A stretch of DNA of 64,000 bases from positions 1-64,000 of the IMG/VR virus record IMGVR_UViG_3300043467_001012. One strand, given 5' to 3'. A program made the position numbers and the translations under genes. The notes under the pieces were generated by a model, which saw only the letters and a list, made by a program, of their open reading frames with translations, did no database searches and was not told the DNA's origin. This document shows positions 1-8,667 of the stretch, piece after piece; position 1 is the first letter of the stretch; each line of letters begins with the position of its first letter. The stretch is from a virus.

Positions 1-917
1 TTATCATATAATACTTGCCTTGCTACAGAGTTTTGCATTCTAATAGATAATAATGTAAAATCCAATGGCCAATCTTTACTTACATCTGAATAATAATATT
101 GTCTTAAATGAAAATTATCATCAACATATGATGACAACTGATAGGCTTGTTCCATAGCTAATATTGGGAATTTTGGAGACCAATAAAAATATTCAGTTCC
201 GTATCTATTTTCTTGTGAAGGAATTCCCATCCCTGTACCAGTGTCGGTAAAACTCATAAACCATTTATTATCTCTATAAGCTAACAACGGTTTATCTATT
301 CCATAAATAGATCCAACTGTTTTACCCTTATTTAATTTGAGAAATTCCGATTTACTATATGTCAGCATAAAAGGTATTTCTATATCATTCCATGTGTTAA
401 CATGATGCCATAAATCTTCTGTATAAATTTCAGGACTTAAATTATCTGTCCAATCTGCAATATTGATTTTAATCTGAGGATGATATTGTGACAGCCAATC
501 AAGAACAGGTTTAATGGCAAAGTCCCATTCACTAAGAGTGTTCCTAGCCGAAGTGTCTAGTGTATTGGCCTTGTAAACTTGAGATTTTATAGCGGCCATT
601 GGCCATTTCACACAAACTTCGTCTAATTTAATACCGTTGTCTATAAAGGACCTAAGAACATTATAGCTGTCAGCGCCTCCCGAAAAATATAAAATTAGAT
701 AATCGTAGCTATCTCTAATCTGTTGAGCACGTTGTTGATAAAGTTTTTTGAGAGAAACTTTCCCCAACAAGGATCTATCAAAATTGTTCCAAATTTGATC
801 AAAATATATGTAACTAACTTCCTGATTGGTGTCGGTAGCAAATACCAATGCTTGAAATTTATTTTTAAATTTCGTAGCACCTACCTGCCAAAATCCTTCT
901 ACTTCTTGATTAAACAT
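1..917 (-). CDS. PP-loop ATP pyrophosphatase-like protein (3' end cut by window)
   Basis: The reading frame is open from 917 to the left edge, so the C-terminus is missing. Residues 79-84 read SGGADS after a hydrophobic strand (YLILYF). This is the PP-loop that binds ATP in N-type ATP pyrophosphatases such as asparagine synthetase, QueC and NAD synthetase; these activate a carboxyl or similar group by adenylation. The substrate cannot be told from the sequence. An in-frame ATG at 923 also exists, but it overlaps a TATAAATA box (923-930); ATG 917 lies 5 nt after the box, as in other genes here. The gene diverges from the oxygenase-like gene at 974. The ATPase fold is fairly sure; the function is unknown. 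Confidence 0.8.
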   Translation of the reverse strand, partial: MFNQEVEGFWQVGATKFKNKFQALVFATDTNQEVSYIYFDQIWNNFDRSLLGKVSLKKLYQQRAQQIRDSYDYLILYFSGGADSYNVLRSFIDNGIKLDEVCVKWPMAAIKSQVYKANTLDTSARNTLSEWDFAIKPVLDWLSQYHPQIKINIADWTDNLSPEIYTEDLWHHVNTWNDIEIPFMLTYSKSEFLKLNKGKTVGSIYGIDKPLLAYRDNKWFMSFTDTGTGMGIPSQENRYGTEYFYWSPKFPILAMEQAYQLSSYVDDNFHLRQYYYSDVSKDWPLDFTLLSIRMQNSVARQVLYD

Positions 918-922
918 GTTCA

Positions 923-930
923 TATTTATA
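923..930 (-). promoter_or_regulatory. T4-late-type promoter box TATAAATA
   Basis: On the minus strand this is an exact TATAAATA octamer, the consensus of T4 late promoters, 5 nt before ATG 917. No Shine-Dalgarno lies between. If used, transcription would start at about the start codon. Confidence 0.55.
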
Positions 931-958
931 GACAAAAAAAATTATGGAAAATTAATAT

Positions 959-966
959 AATAAATA
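959..966 (+). promoter_or_regulatory. late-type promoter box AATAAATA
   Basis: The octamer AATAAATA lies 7 nt before ATG 974 in a short divergent intergenic gap. It mirrors the minus-strand box at 923-930. There is no visible ribosome binding site. Confidence 0.4.
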
Positions 967-973
967 CTTTACC

Positions 974-1468
974 ATGATATTACAGCCACTATATAAATTT
1001 ATCAATTTCCAAACTTTACAGAAAGAAGTTTTGGAATTGGTAAAAAAAATTAACGTTAACGACAATCAGCTAATATGTCAAGGATTAGAAAACGGTTCAA
1101 ATGATTGGATCACAGGCATTGGTCGTATTGAAGAATTAGAAGAACAACAGGAACGAAATTATAAATTTATATATCCAGAGCTTCGTGGGACACTTCTAGA
1201 AAAATTTATTAAAGACCACAATGGTTTTAGAACTAGAATAATGTTAATGAATTCTAGAAAATGTTATTCTATCCATCGAGATCCAACCCCTAGATTGCAT
1301 TTACCTATAATCACAAATGATCAGTGTTGGATGATATGGCCATATAAAAATGAATGCCATCAGCTACATGAGGGAGTTGTGTATCGAGCAGATACAACAC
1401 AAGATCACACTTTTATTAATGGATCTTTAGATCAAATTAGAATACACATTGTAATGTGCATTGATTAA
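974..1468 (+). CDS. iron/2-oxoglutarate oxygenase-like protein (Asp/Asn hydroxylase-like)
   Basis: A 164-aa protein with a double-stranded beta-helix oxygenase signature in its C-terminal half: HRD at 101-103, a second His at 145 in HTFIN, and Arg at 156 eleven residues later. These fit the HxD...H iron triad and the Arg that holds the 2-oxoglutarate carboxylate. The spacing and context resemble aspartyl/asparaginyl beta-hydroxylases. The substrate is unknown. It is followed 6 nt downstream by a second protein of the same general type. The family call is from motif only. Confidence 0.65.
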   Translation: MILQPLYKFINFQTLQKEVLELVKKINVNDNQLICQGLENGSNDWITGIGRIEELEEQQERNYKFIYPELRGTLLEKFIKDHNGFRTRIMLMNSRKCYSIHRDPTPRLHLPIITNDQCWMIWPYKNECHQLHEGVVYRADTTQDHTFINGSLDQIRIHIVMCID

Positions 1469-1474
1469 TAATAT

Positions 1475-2050
1475 ATGAAAAATACTACAAATTACACCCA
1501 ATTTAAATTTCCCTTCGATGACATCTTAAAGCCAGGCGTCATCTTAGATGGAAGATTTTCAAGACATGATACCTGGGGTTTGGATTTCTTGCCTATAGAT
1601 GAACTAGTGAAAGATGATGTATCGAAATTTTTTGAAGAAAAAGATCTTCCTTTAAAAAATATATATTTTATGTATGGTCCTGCGCAAGAATCTTTAGTTA
1701 TTCATGTTGACGGATTTGTTGAAGAGAACGGAACCTTTCACGGAATTCATTGCGGATTAAATTGGATTTATGGTTCTACAAATCATGTGATGAAATGGTA
1801 TTCATCAGATACTGTTGGAGAAACATCTGTAAACAAAGAAGGACTCCGTAGAACAAGATGGTCAGCAAGTGACTGTGTATCTATTGAAGAATTAACCATC
1901 GCTGTACCAACTTTAGTGAGAACAGATATACCTCATAATGTAGTTAATTTTAGCAATGAAAAAAGATTCTGTGTAAGTTTAAGGTTCGCTGATATAACTT
2001 TGACATATCAGCAAGTTCGAGAAAAACTGCTAGATTATATTTTAATTTAA
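1475..2050 (+). CDS. iron/2-oxoglutarate oxygenase-like protein
   Basis: A 191-aa protein. HVD at 77-79 could give the first two iron ligands and H154 (in TDIPHNVVNFS) the third, with R164 or R170 as the carboxylate-binding Arg. The layout copies the preceding gene and several others in the first 16 kb, though overall similarity to the neighbours is low. It probably shares a transcript with the gene at 974. The opposing gene begins its stop codon right at 2051, so the two converge without a gap. Substrate unknown. Confidence 0.6.
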   Translation: MKNTTNYTQFKFPFDDILKPGVILDGRFSRHDTWGLDFLPIDELVKDDVSKFFEEKDLPLKNIYFMYGPAQESLVIHVDGFVEENGTFHGIHCGLNWIYGSTNHVMKWYSSDTVGETSVNKEGLRRTRWSASDCVSIEELTIAVPTLVRTDIPHNVVNFSNEKRFCVSLRFADITLTYQQVREKLLDYILI

Positions 2051-2446
2051 TTACGGCAGTACTCTAGTTAGCTCTAGCTTTGTTTCATCCACAACAACAA
2101 CAGGTTCGTTGTCTAATTTGATAAGTGTAGCAAACGCAGGTTCGTTTGATATTCCGGTGAGTTTATGTCCGCATTTAATTAGATAGTTGTCTCTAGAAGA
2201 AAAATAGGTGGATATCTCAGAATTAATTACGGAGGTAAATTCTCTGCATTTTGCAACAGATTCGTAATTATATACAGACACTAGTGTTAATCCGTCTTCA
2301 GTCCTAGAAATTTCACGACTGATTACTAATCCCGAATTTTGTCTAATAGTATCAATGATCTCCTGAAAGGCAGCTCCTTCGGGAGTATCCATGTAGAACG
2401 GATATTCTTGTGTTAGTCTTTCATAAGTCCAGGTTACTGTTAGCAT
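2051..2446 (-). CDS. hypothetical protein, 131 aa
   Basis: I do not recognise a family. It is a soluble, mixed alpha/beta protein with no membrane segment or metal motif; the N-terminus (TVTWTYERLTQEYPFYMDTPEG) is acidic and aromatic. A GAGGAA Shine-Dalgarno lies 8 nt before the ATG on the minus strand, which supports the start. It converges with the oxygenase-like gene ending at 2050 and diverges from the radical SAM gene at 2489. Confidence 0.7.
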   Translation of the reverse strand: MLTVTWTYERLTQEYPFYMDTPEGAAFQEIIDTIRQNSGLVISREISRTEDGLTLVSVYNYESVAKCREFTSVINSEISTYFSSRDNYLIKCGHKLTGISNEPAFATLIKLDNEPVVVVDETKLELTRVLP

Positions 2447-2488
2447 ATTAGTTCCTCGTTTAAATACACTATTATTTATCTAAGAGAT

Positions 2489-3412
2489 ATGACAACACTT
2501 TATACACCCATCCATTTTAAAAAAAATAACGAAATAGATCCGGAAAACAGCGAATTTAAAATAGTCTATGTAGACATCGTTCATCGTTGCAATATGGAAT
2601 GCAGCAATTGCTATCTGCCAAACAGAAGCTACAAAGACATAGAATTTAACAAGCTCATTGAAACTATAAGCAAATTTAAAAAAAGAACGGAATTTAGATT
2701 AATTGGTGGGGAGCCTACATTACACAAAGATTTACCTAAGATCATAAAACTTATAACAAGTATGCCTATCAAGCATCGAATAGTTTTAGTCACAAACGGA
2801 TTGCGTTTAGCAAATGAAACTTACGTAAAAAAATTAGTGGATGCTGGATTAAAAACAGTGTATCTTAGCATGAACGGCGCCGACGATGACACGGTTTATG
2901 CTACCATGGATAATTTACGATGTGCAAAGAAAAAAGTTAGAGCATTTCAAAATTGCGTGGATAATAAGATAAAACTGGCCATTGGTTGTATTCTAGCTAA
3001 GGGAATAAACGAACATGTTCCAGATCGTCTGAAAGAGTTGATACAAAAAAATAATTATCCAGTGGCGTTGGAGTTTAGAAATGTAGGGCAAATTGGTAGA
3101 TATTCCTTAGAAAAAAATCAAAATTATTCTAGAAAAGAAATTTTAGATATTTTAGAAAAAGTTTTTAATTTTGATTCTAATACAGAAGATTGGAAAAATA
3201 GTTTAATAGATGATGATTCTTATAGCTGGCATTTTCCTTTAGAAAAAGCCAAGGCAAAACTGTGTAAGACTACTTCTCTACGTATTACTGATTGGAGTTT
3301 AATGGATGAGGGATATCCTGCACAGGACAATCTTAAAAGAGGTAGGATTACGGAAAATTTTAAACTGGCTCCTTTTTTCGAGCACCTACGTGAAAACGAA
3401 AACGGATATTAA
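2489..3412 (+). CDS. radical SAM protein
   Basis: A 307-aa protein with the CxxxCxxC cluster motif at C34, C38 and C41 (CNMECSNC), which binds the [4Fe-4S] cluster that cleaves S-adenosylmethionine. The GGEP-type motif (RLIGGEPTLH) and a strand with TNGLRL follow, as in the MoaA/NifB/PqqE side of the superfamily. No SPASM-type second Cys cluster is evident, although two Cys occur near the C-terminus. The substrate is unknown; nearby oxygenase, PP-loop and aminotransferase-like genes suggest a small-molecule or peptide modification role. It needs Fe-S assembly, which the phage may aid with IscU/IscA at 26.8-27.5 kb. Confidence 0.85.
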   Translation: MTTLYTPIHFKKNNEIDPENSEFKIVYVDIVHRCNMECSNCYLPNRSYKDIEFNKLIETISKFKKRTEFRLIGGEPTLHKDLPKIIKLITSMPIKHRIVLVTNGLRLANETYVKKLVDAGLKTVYLSMNGADDDTVYATMDNLRCAKKKVRAFQNCVDNKIKLAIGCILAKGINEHVPDRLKELIQKNNYPVALEFRNVGQIGRYSLEKNQNYSRKEILDILEKVFNFDSNTEDWKNSLIDDDSYSWHFPLEKAKAKLCKTTSLRITDWSLMDEGYPAQDNLKRGRITENFKLAPFFEHLRENENGY

Positions 3413-3413
3413 A

Positions 3414-4244
3414 TTATTTTATTGTGACACGATACAGGGATCGTCGGTGCCCGTCATATCCACCAGTAGCTCTGTGTAAGGTACAACGATTATCCCAGAG
3501 CACTAGTTGATTATTAGCCCACCGATGTGTATAGATAAATTTTGGATTTTTCTGGTGATTAAAAATTTCTGCTAGTATTTTGTAAGATTTATCTTTGTCT
3601 AAACCTTCAATTCCAATAGTATAACCTCGATTGCAGTTGATTACTTTCTTTCCTGTTTCAGGATGCTCCAACACCAACGGATGATGTTGGATCTCATACG
3701 CTTCATCTGAATATCTAAGTTTCATTGACCTACCAACATCTGACACCCCGTATCTAGCATCGGGCGCATACCCGCGTCTAGCAGAATTTATTCCTCGATG
3801 ATTTTCTAAAATCTGTTTAAGGTCATCGTGAAGTGTGTCGTATGCTTTATACAGATCGGAAAATAGTGTATCGCCACCACTCGGTGGAATTTCTTTAGCA
3901 TATAATGCAGTTCCTTTTGGTGGCTCTTTCATGTGGAACCAATCAGAATGCCAACCTTCGGCAAATATTTCAGTAGATTCGTTAGGCTCTCTCAGCACTT
4001 CTGCTACATAGTCTGATCCGTTAATTGGATCAATAAACGGATCTCGACAATGCTCACCAAAATATAATACAAATTTTTCCAAGTCATTCACTGTAAGATG
4101 CTGATCAACAAAAATCAATACTTGGTACTTATTCCATAATTCTTTTATTTCCGTTATGTAGTGTGAATCTATTTTGGAAGAAAAATCTACGCCACTAATA
4201 TAGGCGCCGTATTGAGTGTCTGTTGGAGTAATTGAAATTTTCAT
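3414..4244 (-). CDS. TauD/TfdA-family dioxygenase
   Basis: A 276-aa protein of the usual TauD length. HSD at 99-101 and H257 form the iron site, and R268, eleven residues later, is the expected 2-oxoglutarate-binding Arg. The stretch after HSD (PPKGTALYAKEIPPSGGDT) is typical of taurine/alpha-ketoglutarate dioxygenases. Known members hydroxylate taurine, 2,4-D, carnitine precursors and other carboxylates or sulfonates; the substrate here is not predictable. Its ATG overlaps the stop of the upstream desaturase by 4 nt, so it is the last gene of a three-gene minus-strand operon starting at 5814. Confidence 0.85.
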   Translation of the reverse strand: MKISITPTDTQYGAYISGVDFSSKIDSHYITEIKELWNKYQVLIFVDQHLTVNDLEKFVLYFGEHCRDPFIDPINGSDYVAEVLREPNESTEIFAEGWHSDWFHMKEPPKGTALYAKEIPPSGGDTLFSDLYKAYDTLHDDLKQILENHRGINSARRGYAPDARYGVSDVGRSMKLRYSDEAYEIQHHPLVLEHPETGKKVINCNRGYTIGIEGLDKDKSYKILAEIFNHQKNPKFIYTHRWANNQLVLWDNRCTLHRATGGYDGHRRSLYRVTIK

Positions 4245-5002
4245 AATTTAAAAAATTTGTTTATAATTATACCAAAAAAGTCATAGTCGTGAGATTCTAC
4301 TTTGGTAGTAGAGCTTGCCGCATATGCGTGGTGATTATTATGGAGGTGACCTCCTTTTAAAAGAAAAACCATTGCTCTTGAATTTTTGTTTCTGCTACTT
4401 TCCCCTGTGATAAAATCTTGTGTTCCTATTCCGTCATGGCAATAAATGTTTACCAATCCGTTTAAATACAATCCCAATATTGCTGAAAAACTAAAAATAT
4501 AAACATAAGAAACGAGCCCAAAAAGAAATATAAAGATTATAGAAAATCCTATATATAATTCATAATACCATTTGGCAAGAAATCTAAATCTAAAATCTTT
4601 TAGGTAGTCCCGTACCATCGACGGATTTACTGAAATAGGATTTAACCAGTATAGAACTTTTAATTTTCCTTTAAGTGGAGTATGCGGATCTTTTTCTGTA
4701 TCAGTAAATGCATGATGCATTCGATGTATACCTACATAGGATAACAACGGCCCTTGCATATTAAAGAAATGTAAAAAAATCAATAAATTCTCTTTAAATT
4801 TTGTAGTCTTAAAACTTTTATGTGTGAAATATCTATGGGCACCTATCTCGTCGCCTATACCTTTAAATAATTCTTTAGCAATTAAGCCAGCAATTATTCC
4901 TAAAAAACTAAAATGATAAAACAACACCCAAAGTAAAAGTCCATGTTGAATCAATATTAACGAATGATGATAGCGATGAAAGGTGTAAGTTCCTATCTGC
5001 AT
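4241..5002 (-). CDS. membrane fatty-acyl desaturase (delta-9 type)
   Basis: A 253-aa integral membrane protein with the three His boxes of acyl desaturases: HRYFTH near residue 58, HRMHH near 93 and HNNHH near 222. Hydrophobic segments lie between the boxes. These ligands hold a di-iron centre that inserts a double bond into a fatty acyl chain. Start and stop codons overlap those of its neighbours on both sides, so it is translationally coupled with a second desaturase upstream and a TauD enzyme downstream. Regiospecificity cannot be read from sequence. Confidence 0.88.
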   Translation of the reverse strand: MQIGTYTFHRYHHSLILIQHGLLLWVLFYHFSFLGIIAGLIAKELFKGIGDEIGAHRYFTHKSFKTTKFKENLLIFLHFFNMQGPLLSYVGIHRMHHAFTDTEKDPHTPLKGKLKVLYWLNPISVNPSMVRDYLKDFRFRFLAKWYYELYIGFSIIFIFLFGLVSYVYIFSFSAILGLYLNGLVNIYCHDGIGTQDFITGESSRNKNSRAMVFLLKGGHLHNNHHAYAASSTTKVESHDYDFFGIIINKFFKL

Positions 5003-5814
5003 TAGTCTGTTCCTGTTCTAAGCGATCCAGGTTTAGCTATCAGCTCAATAATTCGTCTAGCAAAATCAAAATCTCCAGGATGTGTTTCGTAGCTGTAATG
5101 TCCGGGACGTGCATGATGATTATTGTGCAGTCCGCTGCCCAGTGTAATCCAATTAAAGATACCCCTTAAATTTCTGCTGTTATCCCCTGTTTCATGTTCT
5201 CTAGTTCCATAGTTTGGCGTATGTCCAAAAGTTGCAATTATTGCTTCACTGTGTGTTTGTAGAACTCCAGCACCCATAAAAAAGAAAACGGCCAATTCCC
5301 ATTTTATAACAAATAACAATACAAATGTGATCCAGAAAATTTTATAGTAATGATCGCTCATAAATTTCATTACAGGATCCCTAAGCATTTTTCTACAAAA
5401 CATTGGGTTAAGTTTAGGAGGATTGTTCTGCCATGTCAAATACGCATGCCAAAAACCTTTAGTAGGAGTATGAGGATCTAGATCAGTATCACTATATCTA
5501 TGATGATAGGGAGTATGTATGTTTGCCATCCAAACTGGACTGCCTCTACCTGCTAGCAGTCCTAGATATACTCCAACAATTTCTAAAATTTTATGCGTCT
5601 GGAAGGCAGAATGTGAAATATACCTATGATAGAAAATATTAAATCCAATGAATCCAATAAAGAACCATCCTACATACGCAGCTAACAGCCACCATGCCGA
5701 TGTCATATCTAACAGTACCATCGCGATACCACTGATAAATATCACATGCTGCGGTATCGTTATTGTTCTTAGATTTTTATTGATTGAAATTTTTTGTAGT
5801 AGATTTGTTAACAT
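5002..5814 (-). CDS. membrane fatty-acyl desaturase
   Basis: A 270-aa integral membrane protein with His boxes HRYISH, HTPYHH and HNNHH in the right order, and several hydrophobic helices. It is related to, but clearly different from, the desaturase immediately downstream, so the pair is not a recent duplication. The second box (HxxxHH) departs slightly from the neighbour's HRMHH. It is the first gene of a minus-strand operon. An ATTAAATA box sits 5 nt before the ATG with no Shine-Dalgarno. Confidence 0.88.
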   Translation of the reverse strand: MLTNLLQKISINKNLRTITIPQHVIFISGIAMVLLDMTSAWWLLAAYVGWFFIGFIGFNIFYHRYISHSAFQTHKILEIVGVYLGLLAGRGSPVWMANIHTPYHHRYSDTDLDPHTPTKGFWHAYLTWQNNPPKLNPMFCRKMLRDPVMKFMSDHYYKIFWITFVLLFVIKWELAVFFFMGAGVLQTHSEAIIATFGHTPNYGTREHETGDNSRNLRGIFNWITLGSGLHNNHHARPGHYSYETHPGDFDFARRIIELIAKPGSLRTGTD

Positions 5815-5819
5815 ACCCT

Positions 5820-5827
5820 TATTTAAT
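5820..5827 (-). promoter_or_regulatory. late-type promoter box ATTAAATA
   Basis: The minus-strand octamer is 5 nt before ATG 5814. It would drive the desaturase-desaturase-TauD operon, possibly as a leaderless message. Confidence 0.4.
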
Positions 5828-5831
5828 TAAA

Positions 5832-6644
5832 ATGATTCACACCACTCAAATTCCTTCTCAACACTGGCCAAAAAAGTTTGATCAATTTCGAGATTTGATT
5901 TATATTCCTCTAGATCTCCCAGAACCTCCTAAGGTCGATATCGATCTATTTACAGATTGGGCCTTCACAAAAGCCCCCAAACTTGTAGGAAATATTAATC
6001 ATCCCGAGACCGGTCAAAAAATTATGCATTTCGAGGAACGGGGTATGAAAGGCTGGGGATTTTATCCCTGGATCCAAGTTAGTGCATTTCATCACGGATA
6101 CAGCAATTCTTGGATTTCAGAGTTTGATAAGATATTTCCAGATGTAGTTGAATACATTCATCTTTTCCCCTACAATATATTGTCCGGAGTAACTATCCTT
6201 TTACAAAAATCAAACGTGGCAGCTCCATTGCACACCGATGCCGATGATTGGCTAGGGATGAGATTTTATCTTCACAACGAAGTTAAAGAGGATGCGTTAT
6301 ATTTTTGTCCTAGAAAAACCAACGAAAACAATCGCATATCCACTTACATTATAGAATCAGAAAATGTGTACCCACAAGAATGGGAGAAATACGTAGATTT
6401 AAATAAAAAAATTTACAGCAGTCATCCTTGCCAGAGACACGCCTGGGCGTTGACTAGTACGAGAGCAGCACACGGTATCGAAGCATTTGAATACGATCGA
6501 TGTGCTAGGGTGACATTTTTAGTTCATTCGCATCGACCTTCTGTGAATCACAACGCCTGGAACCCTGATAAATTGTATGACTTACTTACAAGATCTGTAA
6601 ACAAATATTCAGATTATGCAATATGGTGGGAATCTTCAAAATAA
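5832..6644 (+). CDS. iron/2-oxoglutarate oxygenase-like protein
   Basis: A 270-aa protein. HTD at 134-136, H214 (in RAAHGIEAF) and R226 match the iron triad plus 2-oxoglutarate Arg of Asp/Asn-hydroxylase-like enzymes. The C-terminal part is rich in aromatic residues. I chose ATG 5832 because the longer frame from 5784 would overlap the divergent desaturase start by about 30 nt. The radical SAM gene follows after 3 nt, so the two are probably co-expressed. Substrate unknown. Confidence 0.65.
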   Translation: MIHTTQIPSQHWPKKFDQFRDLIYIPLDLPEPPKVDIDLFTDWAFTKAPKLVGNINHPETGQKIMHFEERGMKGWGFYPWIQVSAFHHGYSNSWISEFDKIFPDVVEYIHLFPYNILSGVTILLQKSNVAAPLHTDADDWLGMRFYLHNEVKEDALYFCPRKTNENNRISTYIIESENVYPQEWEKYVDLNKKIYSSHPCQRHAWALTSTRAAHGIEAFEYDRCARVTFLVHSHRPSVNHNAWNPDKLYDLLTRSVNKYSDYAIWWESSK

Positions 6645-6647
6645 AAA

Positions 6648-8084
6648 ATGCAAGTACTCATACTCACTACTAACACTGATCCTCGTAGACAGGTACGATA
6701 TCTTGGACCATACCAGATAGCTTGGTGGTTGAGATCTAATGGCTATTCAACGCAGGTACTTGATTACATTTACTTTATGACAAAGGAACAGAGATTATCT
6801 CTATTAAAAAAATTCATTACGACAGAAACAAAAATAGTAGGATATGCTCCTTTTGCTTTGCTTAAAACAAATCAAAGATTTGTACATGGTGAACAACTAA
6901 TTCATGATATCCTAGATGAAGTCAAAGAAAATTTTCCCTGGGTTAAAATTGTCATCGGGGGAGTCTGGGCAATAAATTGGATCAACTACGGTCGGAAAAA
7001 AATTAATTGGAAGGTAGATGCTGTGTTTAAAGATGAAGCGGAACACAGCTTTCTCGAATACTGCCATTATATTTTTAAAGGATCTTCTCATCCTAAGTTT
7101 ACCATAGAAAACGATGTTAAGATAATACATCCTACACAAAAATATGATATTCAAAATTGTTCAATGCGTTATGAAAAAAATGATTTTATCCTACCAGAAG
7201 AATCTCTTCCTTTAGAATTAAGTAGAGGTTGTATATTTAAATGCAAGTTTTGTCAATATCCTAACATAGGAAAAGACAAAGATGATTTTAATAAATCTAT
7301 GGAGAGTATTAAACAATCTTTAATTCATAACTATGAAAACTTTGGAACCACTAGATATCATCTATCAGATGATACACTGAATAGCCATAGAGAAAGAACA
7401 AGAGCATTCTGTGAGATGGTAAAGCAATTACCTTTCACAATAGAATATATAGGATATGCTAGACTAGACCTGTTGTACATATGGCCGGAACAACAAGAAC
7501 TATTACCCGAAAGTGGTTTGGTAAGTTGCCATTTTGGTATCGAATCATTCGACCCCGAATCTTGTAAAATCATAGGAAAAGGTTGGGGCGCCAAAAATAA
7601 TAAATCTTCACTTAGAGACATCAGAACAAAATGGGGTGATGATGTGATAATAAACTGCTCTATGATAGTGGGCCTTGGAAAAGAAACAGAACAAGACTGG
7701 CAAGATTCTCAAGAATGGTTTATACAGAATAAAATTCACGACTGGTTTTATAATGTGCTATCGATACATAAAGGCGTTGCATCAAGTGAATTTGAAAGAG
7801 AATATGAAAAATATGGTTATAGATTTATTAATGATAGTGATTGGGAATGGGTTTCTAGCCATATGACTAGAGACAGAGCCACCGAATGGGTTAACAATAA
7901 TATAAAAAAAATAGCTGGTATAGCAGTTCCTAGTGTTTGGAATTATTCGGCGCATAGAAATATAGGATTTTCCAAACAAGAGATTCTCGACAGCAATTAT
8001 CTAGATCTTTTCGAAATCCGAGTAAAAAATCAGATGACAGAAAAACTTATAGAAAAATATTATAAGCTGGCAATGGAGTATTAA
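6648..8084 (+). CDS. radical SAM protein, B12-binding-type architecture
   Basis: A 478-aa protein. The first ~170 residues look like the Rossmann-type domain seen in cobalamin-dependent radical SAM enzymes (MQVLILTTNTDPRRQ..., then a strand ending in VIGGVWAIN), although no clear cobalamin DxHxxG motif is visible. The cluster motif SRGCIFKCKFC lies at 192-202 (C195, C199, C202), followed by a TIM-barrel-like region (YHLSDDTLN, GIESFDPESC). Members methylate or rearrange diverse substrates; none can be named here. It is sandwiched between two HxD...H oxygenase-like genes at spacings of 3 and 1 nt, which suggests one pathway. Confidence 0.85.
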   Translation: MQVLILTTNTDPRRQVRYLGPYQIAWWLRSNGYSTQVLDYIYFMTKEQRLSLLKKFITTETKIVGYAPFALLKTNQRFVHGEQLIHDILDEVKENFPWVKIVIGGVWAINWINYGRKKINWKVDAVFKDEAEHSFLEYCHYIFKGSSHPKFTIENDVKIIHPTQKYDIQNCSMRYEKNDFILPEESLPLELSRGCIFKCKFCQYPNIGKDKDDFNKSMESIKQSLIHNYENFGTTRYHLSDDTLNSHRERTRAFCEMVKQLPFTIEYIGYARLDLLYIWPEQQELLPESGLVSCHFGIESFDPESCKIIGKGWGAKNNKSSLRDIRTKWGDDVIINCSMIVGLGKETEQDWQDSQEWFIQNKIHDWFYNVLSIHKGVASSEFEREYEKYGYRFINDSDWEWVSSHMTRDRATEWVNNNIKKIAGIAVPSVWNYSAHRNIGFSKQEILDSNYLDLFEIRVKNQMTEKLIEKYYKLAMEY

Positions 8085-8085
8085 C

Positions 8086-8667
8086 ATGGAAAAATGTTTT
8101 AGAAAACTTAATCTTGGAATTCCCGAAGATCATAAAATTTTTAAAGAATATCGTAGTTTCAATTATAGTCAGGTAGAAGTTAAATTATATGATTCGTCAA
8201 AAACTTTTAAACAATATAATCTACCTAAAGACTATTTTTTAGGAACCGAAGTACACAAAGTAATGTGTGATCTAAATTTACGTGCATCTATATTTTTAAT
8301 AGAAGCCAACCATTTTTACAATTGGCATAGAGACGCATGGCGGAATATAACTCTTAACTTGACGCTAGGTGAGGATGAAAATTATCTTGTTTTATTCGCT
8401 CCTGATGCAAATCCTAAAGAATCTACTGGGTCTATGATGTACGAAAGATTTATCGAACTCAAATACGATCACAACAAATTTGTGTTATTGAACACACAAA
8501 TTCCACATTTCACTGTCACTACAGGAATCAAAGATAGGTATCTATTAACAATTGCACATTATTCTGGAAAACCAACAGAGTCTCTAAAAAATCGACCATG
8601 CGACGATTACACAGAATTTGAAAATACACTTCAATATTTCGCTGAACGGAATCTAGTCAAAGATTGA
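8086..8667 (+). CDS. iron/2-oxoglutarate oxygenase-like protein
   Basis: A 193-aa protein. HRD at 81-83 (NWHRDAWRNITLNL), H141 (PHFTVTT) and R151 match the HxD...H...R set. The form resembles small prolyl/aspartyl-hydroxylase-like phage proteins. It starts one base after the radical SAM stop, so it is very probably co-translated with it. It converges with the minus-strand gene ending at 8668. Confidence 0.62.
   Translation: MEKCFRKLNLGIPEDHKIFKEYRSFNYSQVEVKLYDSSKTFKQYNLPKDYFLGTEVHKVMCDLNLRASIFLIEANHFYNWHRDAWRNITLNLTLGEDENYLVLFAPDANPKESTGSMMYERFIELKYDHNKFVLLNTQIPHFTVTTGIKDRYLLTIAHYSGKPTESLKNRPCDDYTEFENTLQYFAERNLVKD

Noticed and set aside
5784-5831. Upstream start for the oxygenase-like gene at 5832
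   Set aside because: It would run through the start of the divergent desaturase gene; ATG 5832 lies in the intergenic gap.
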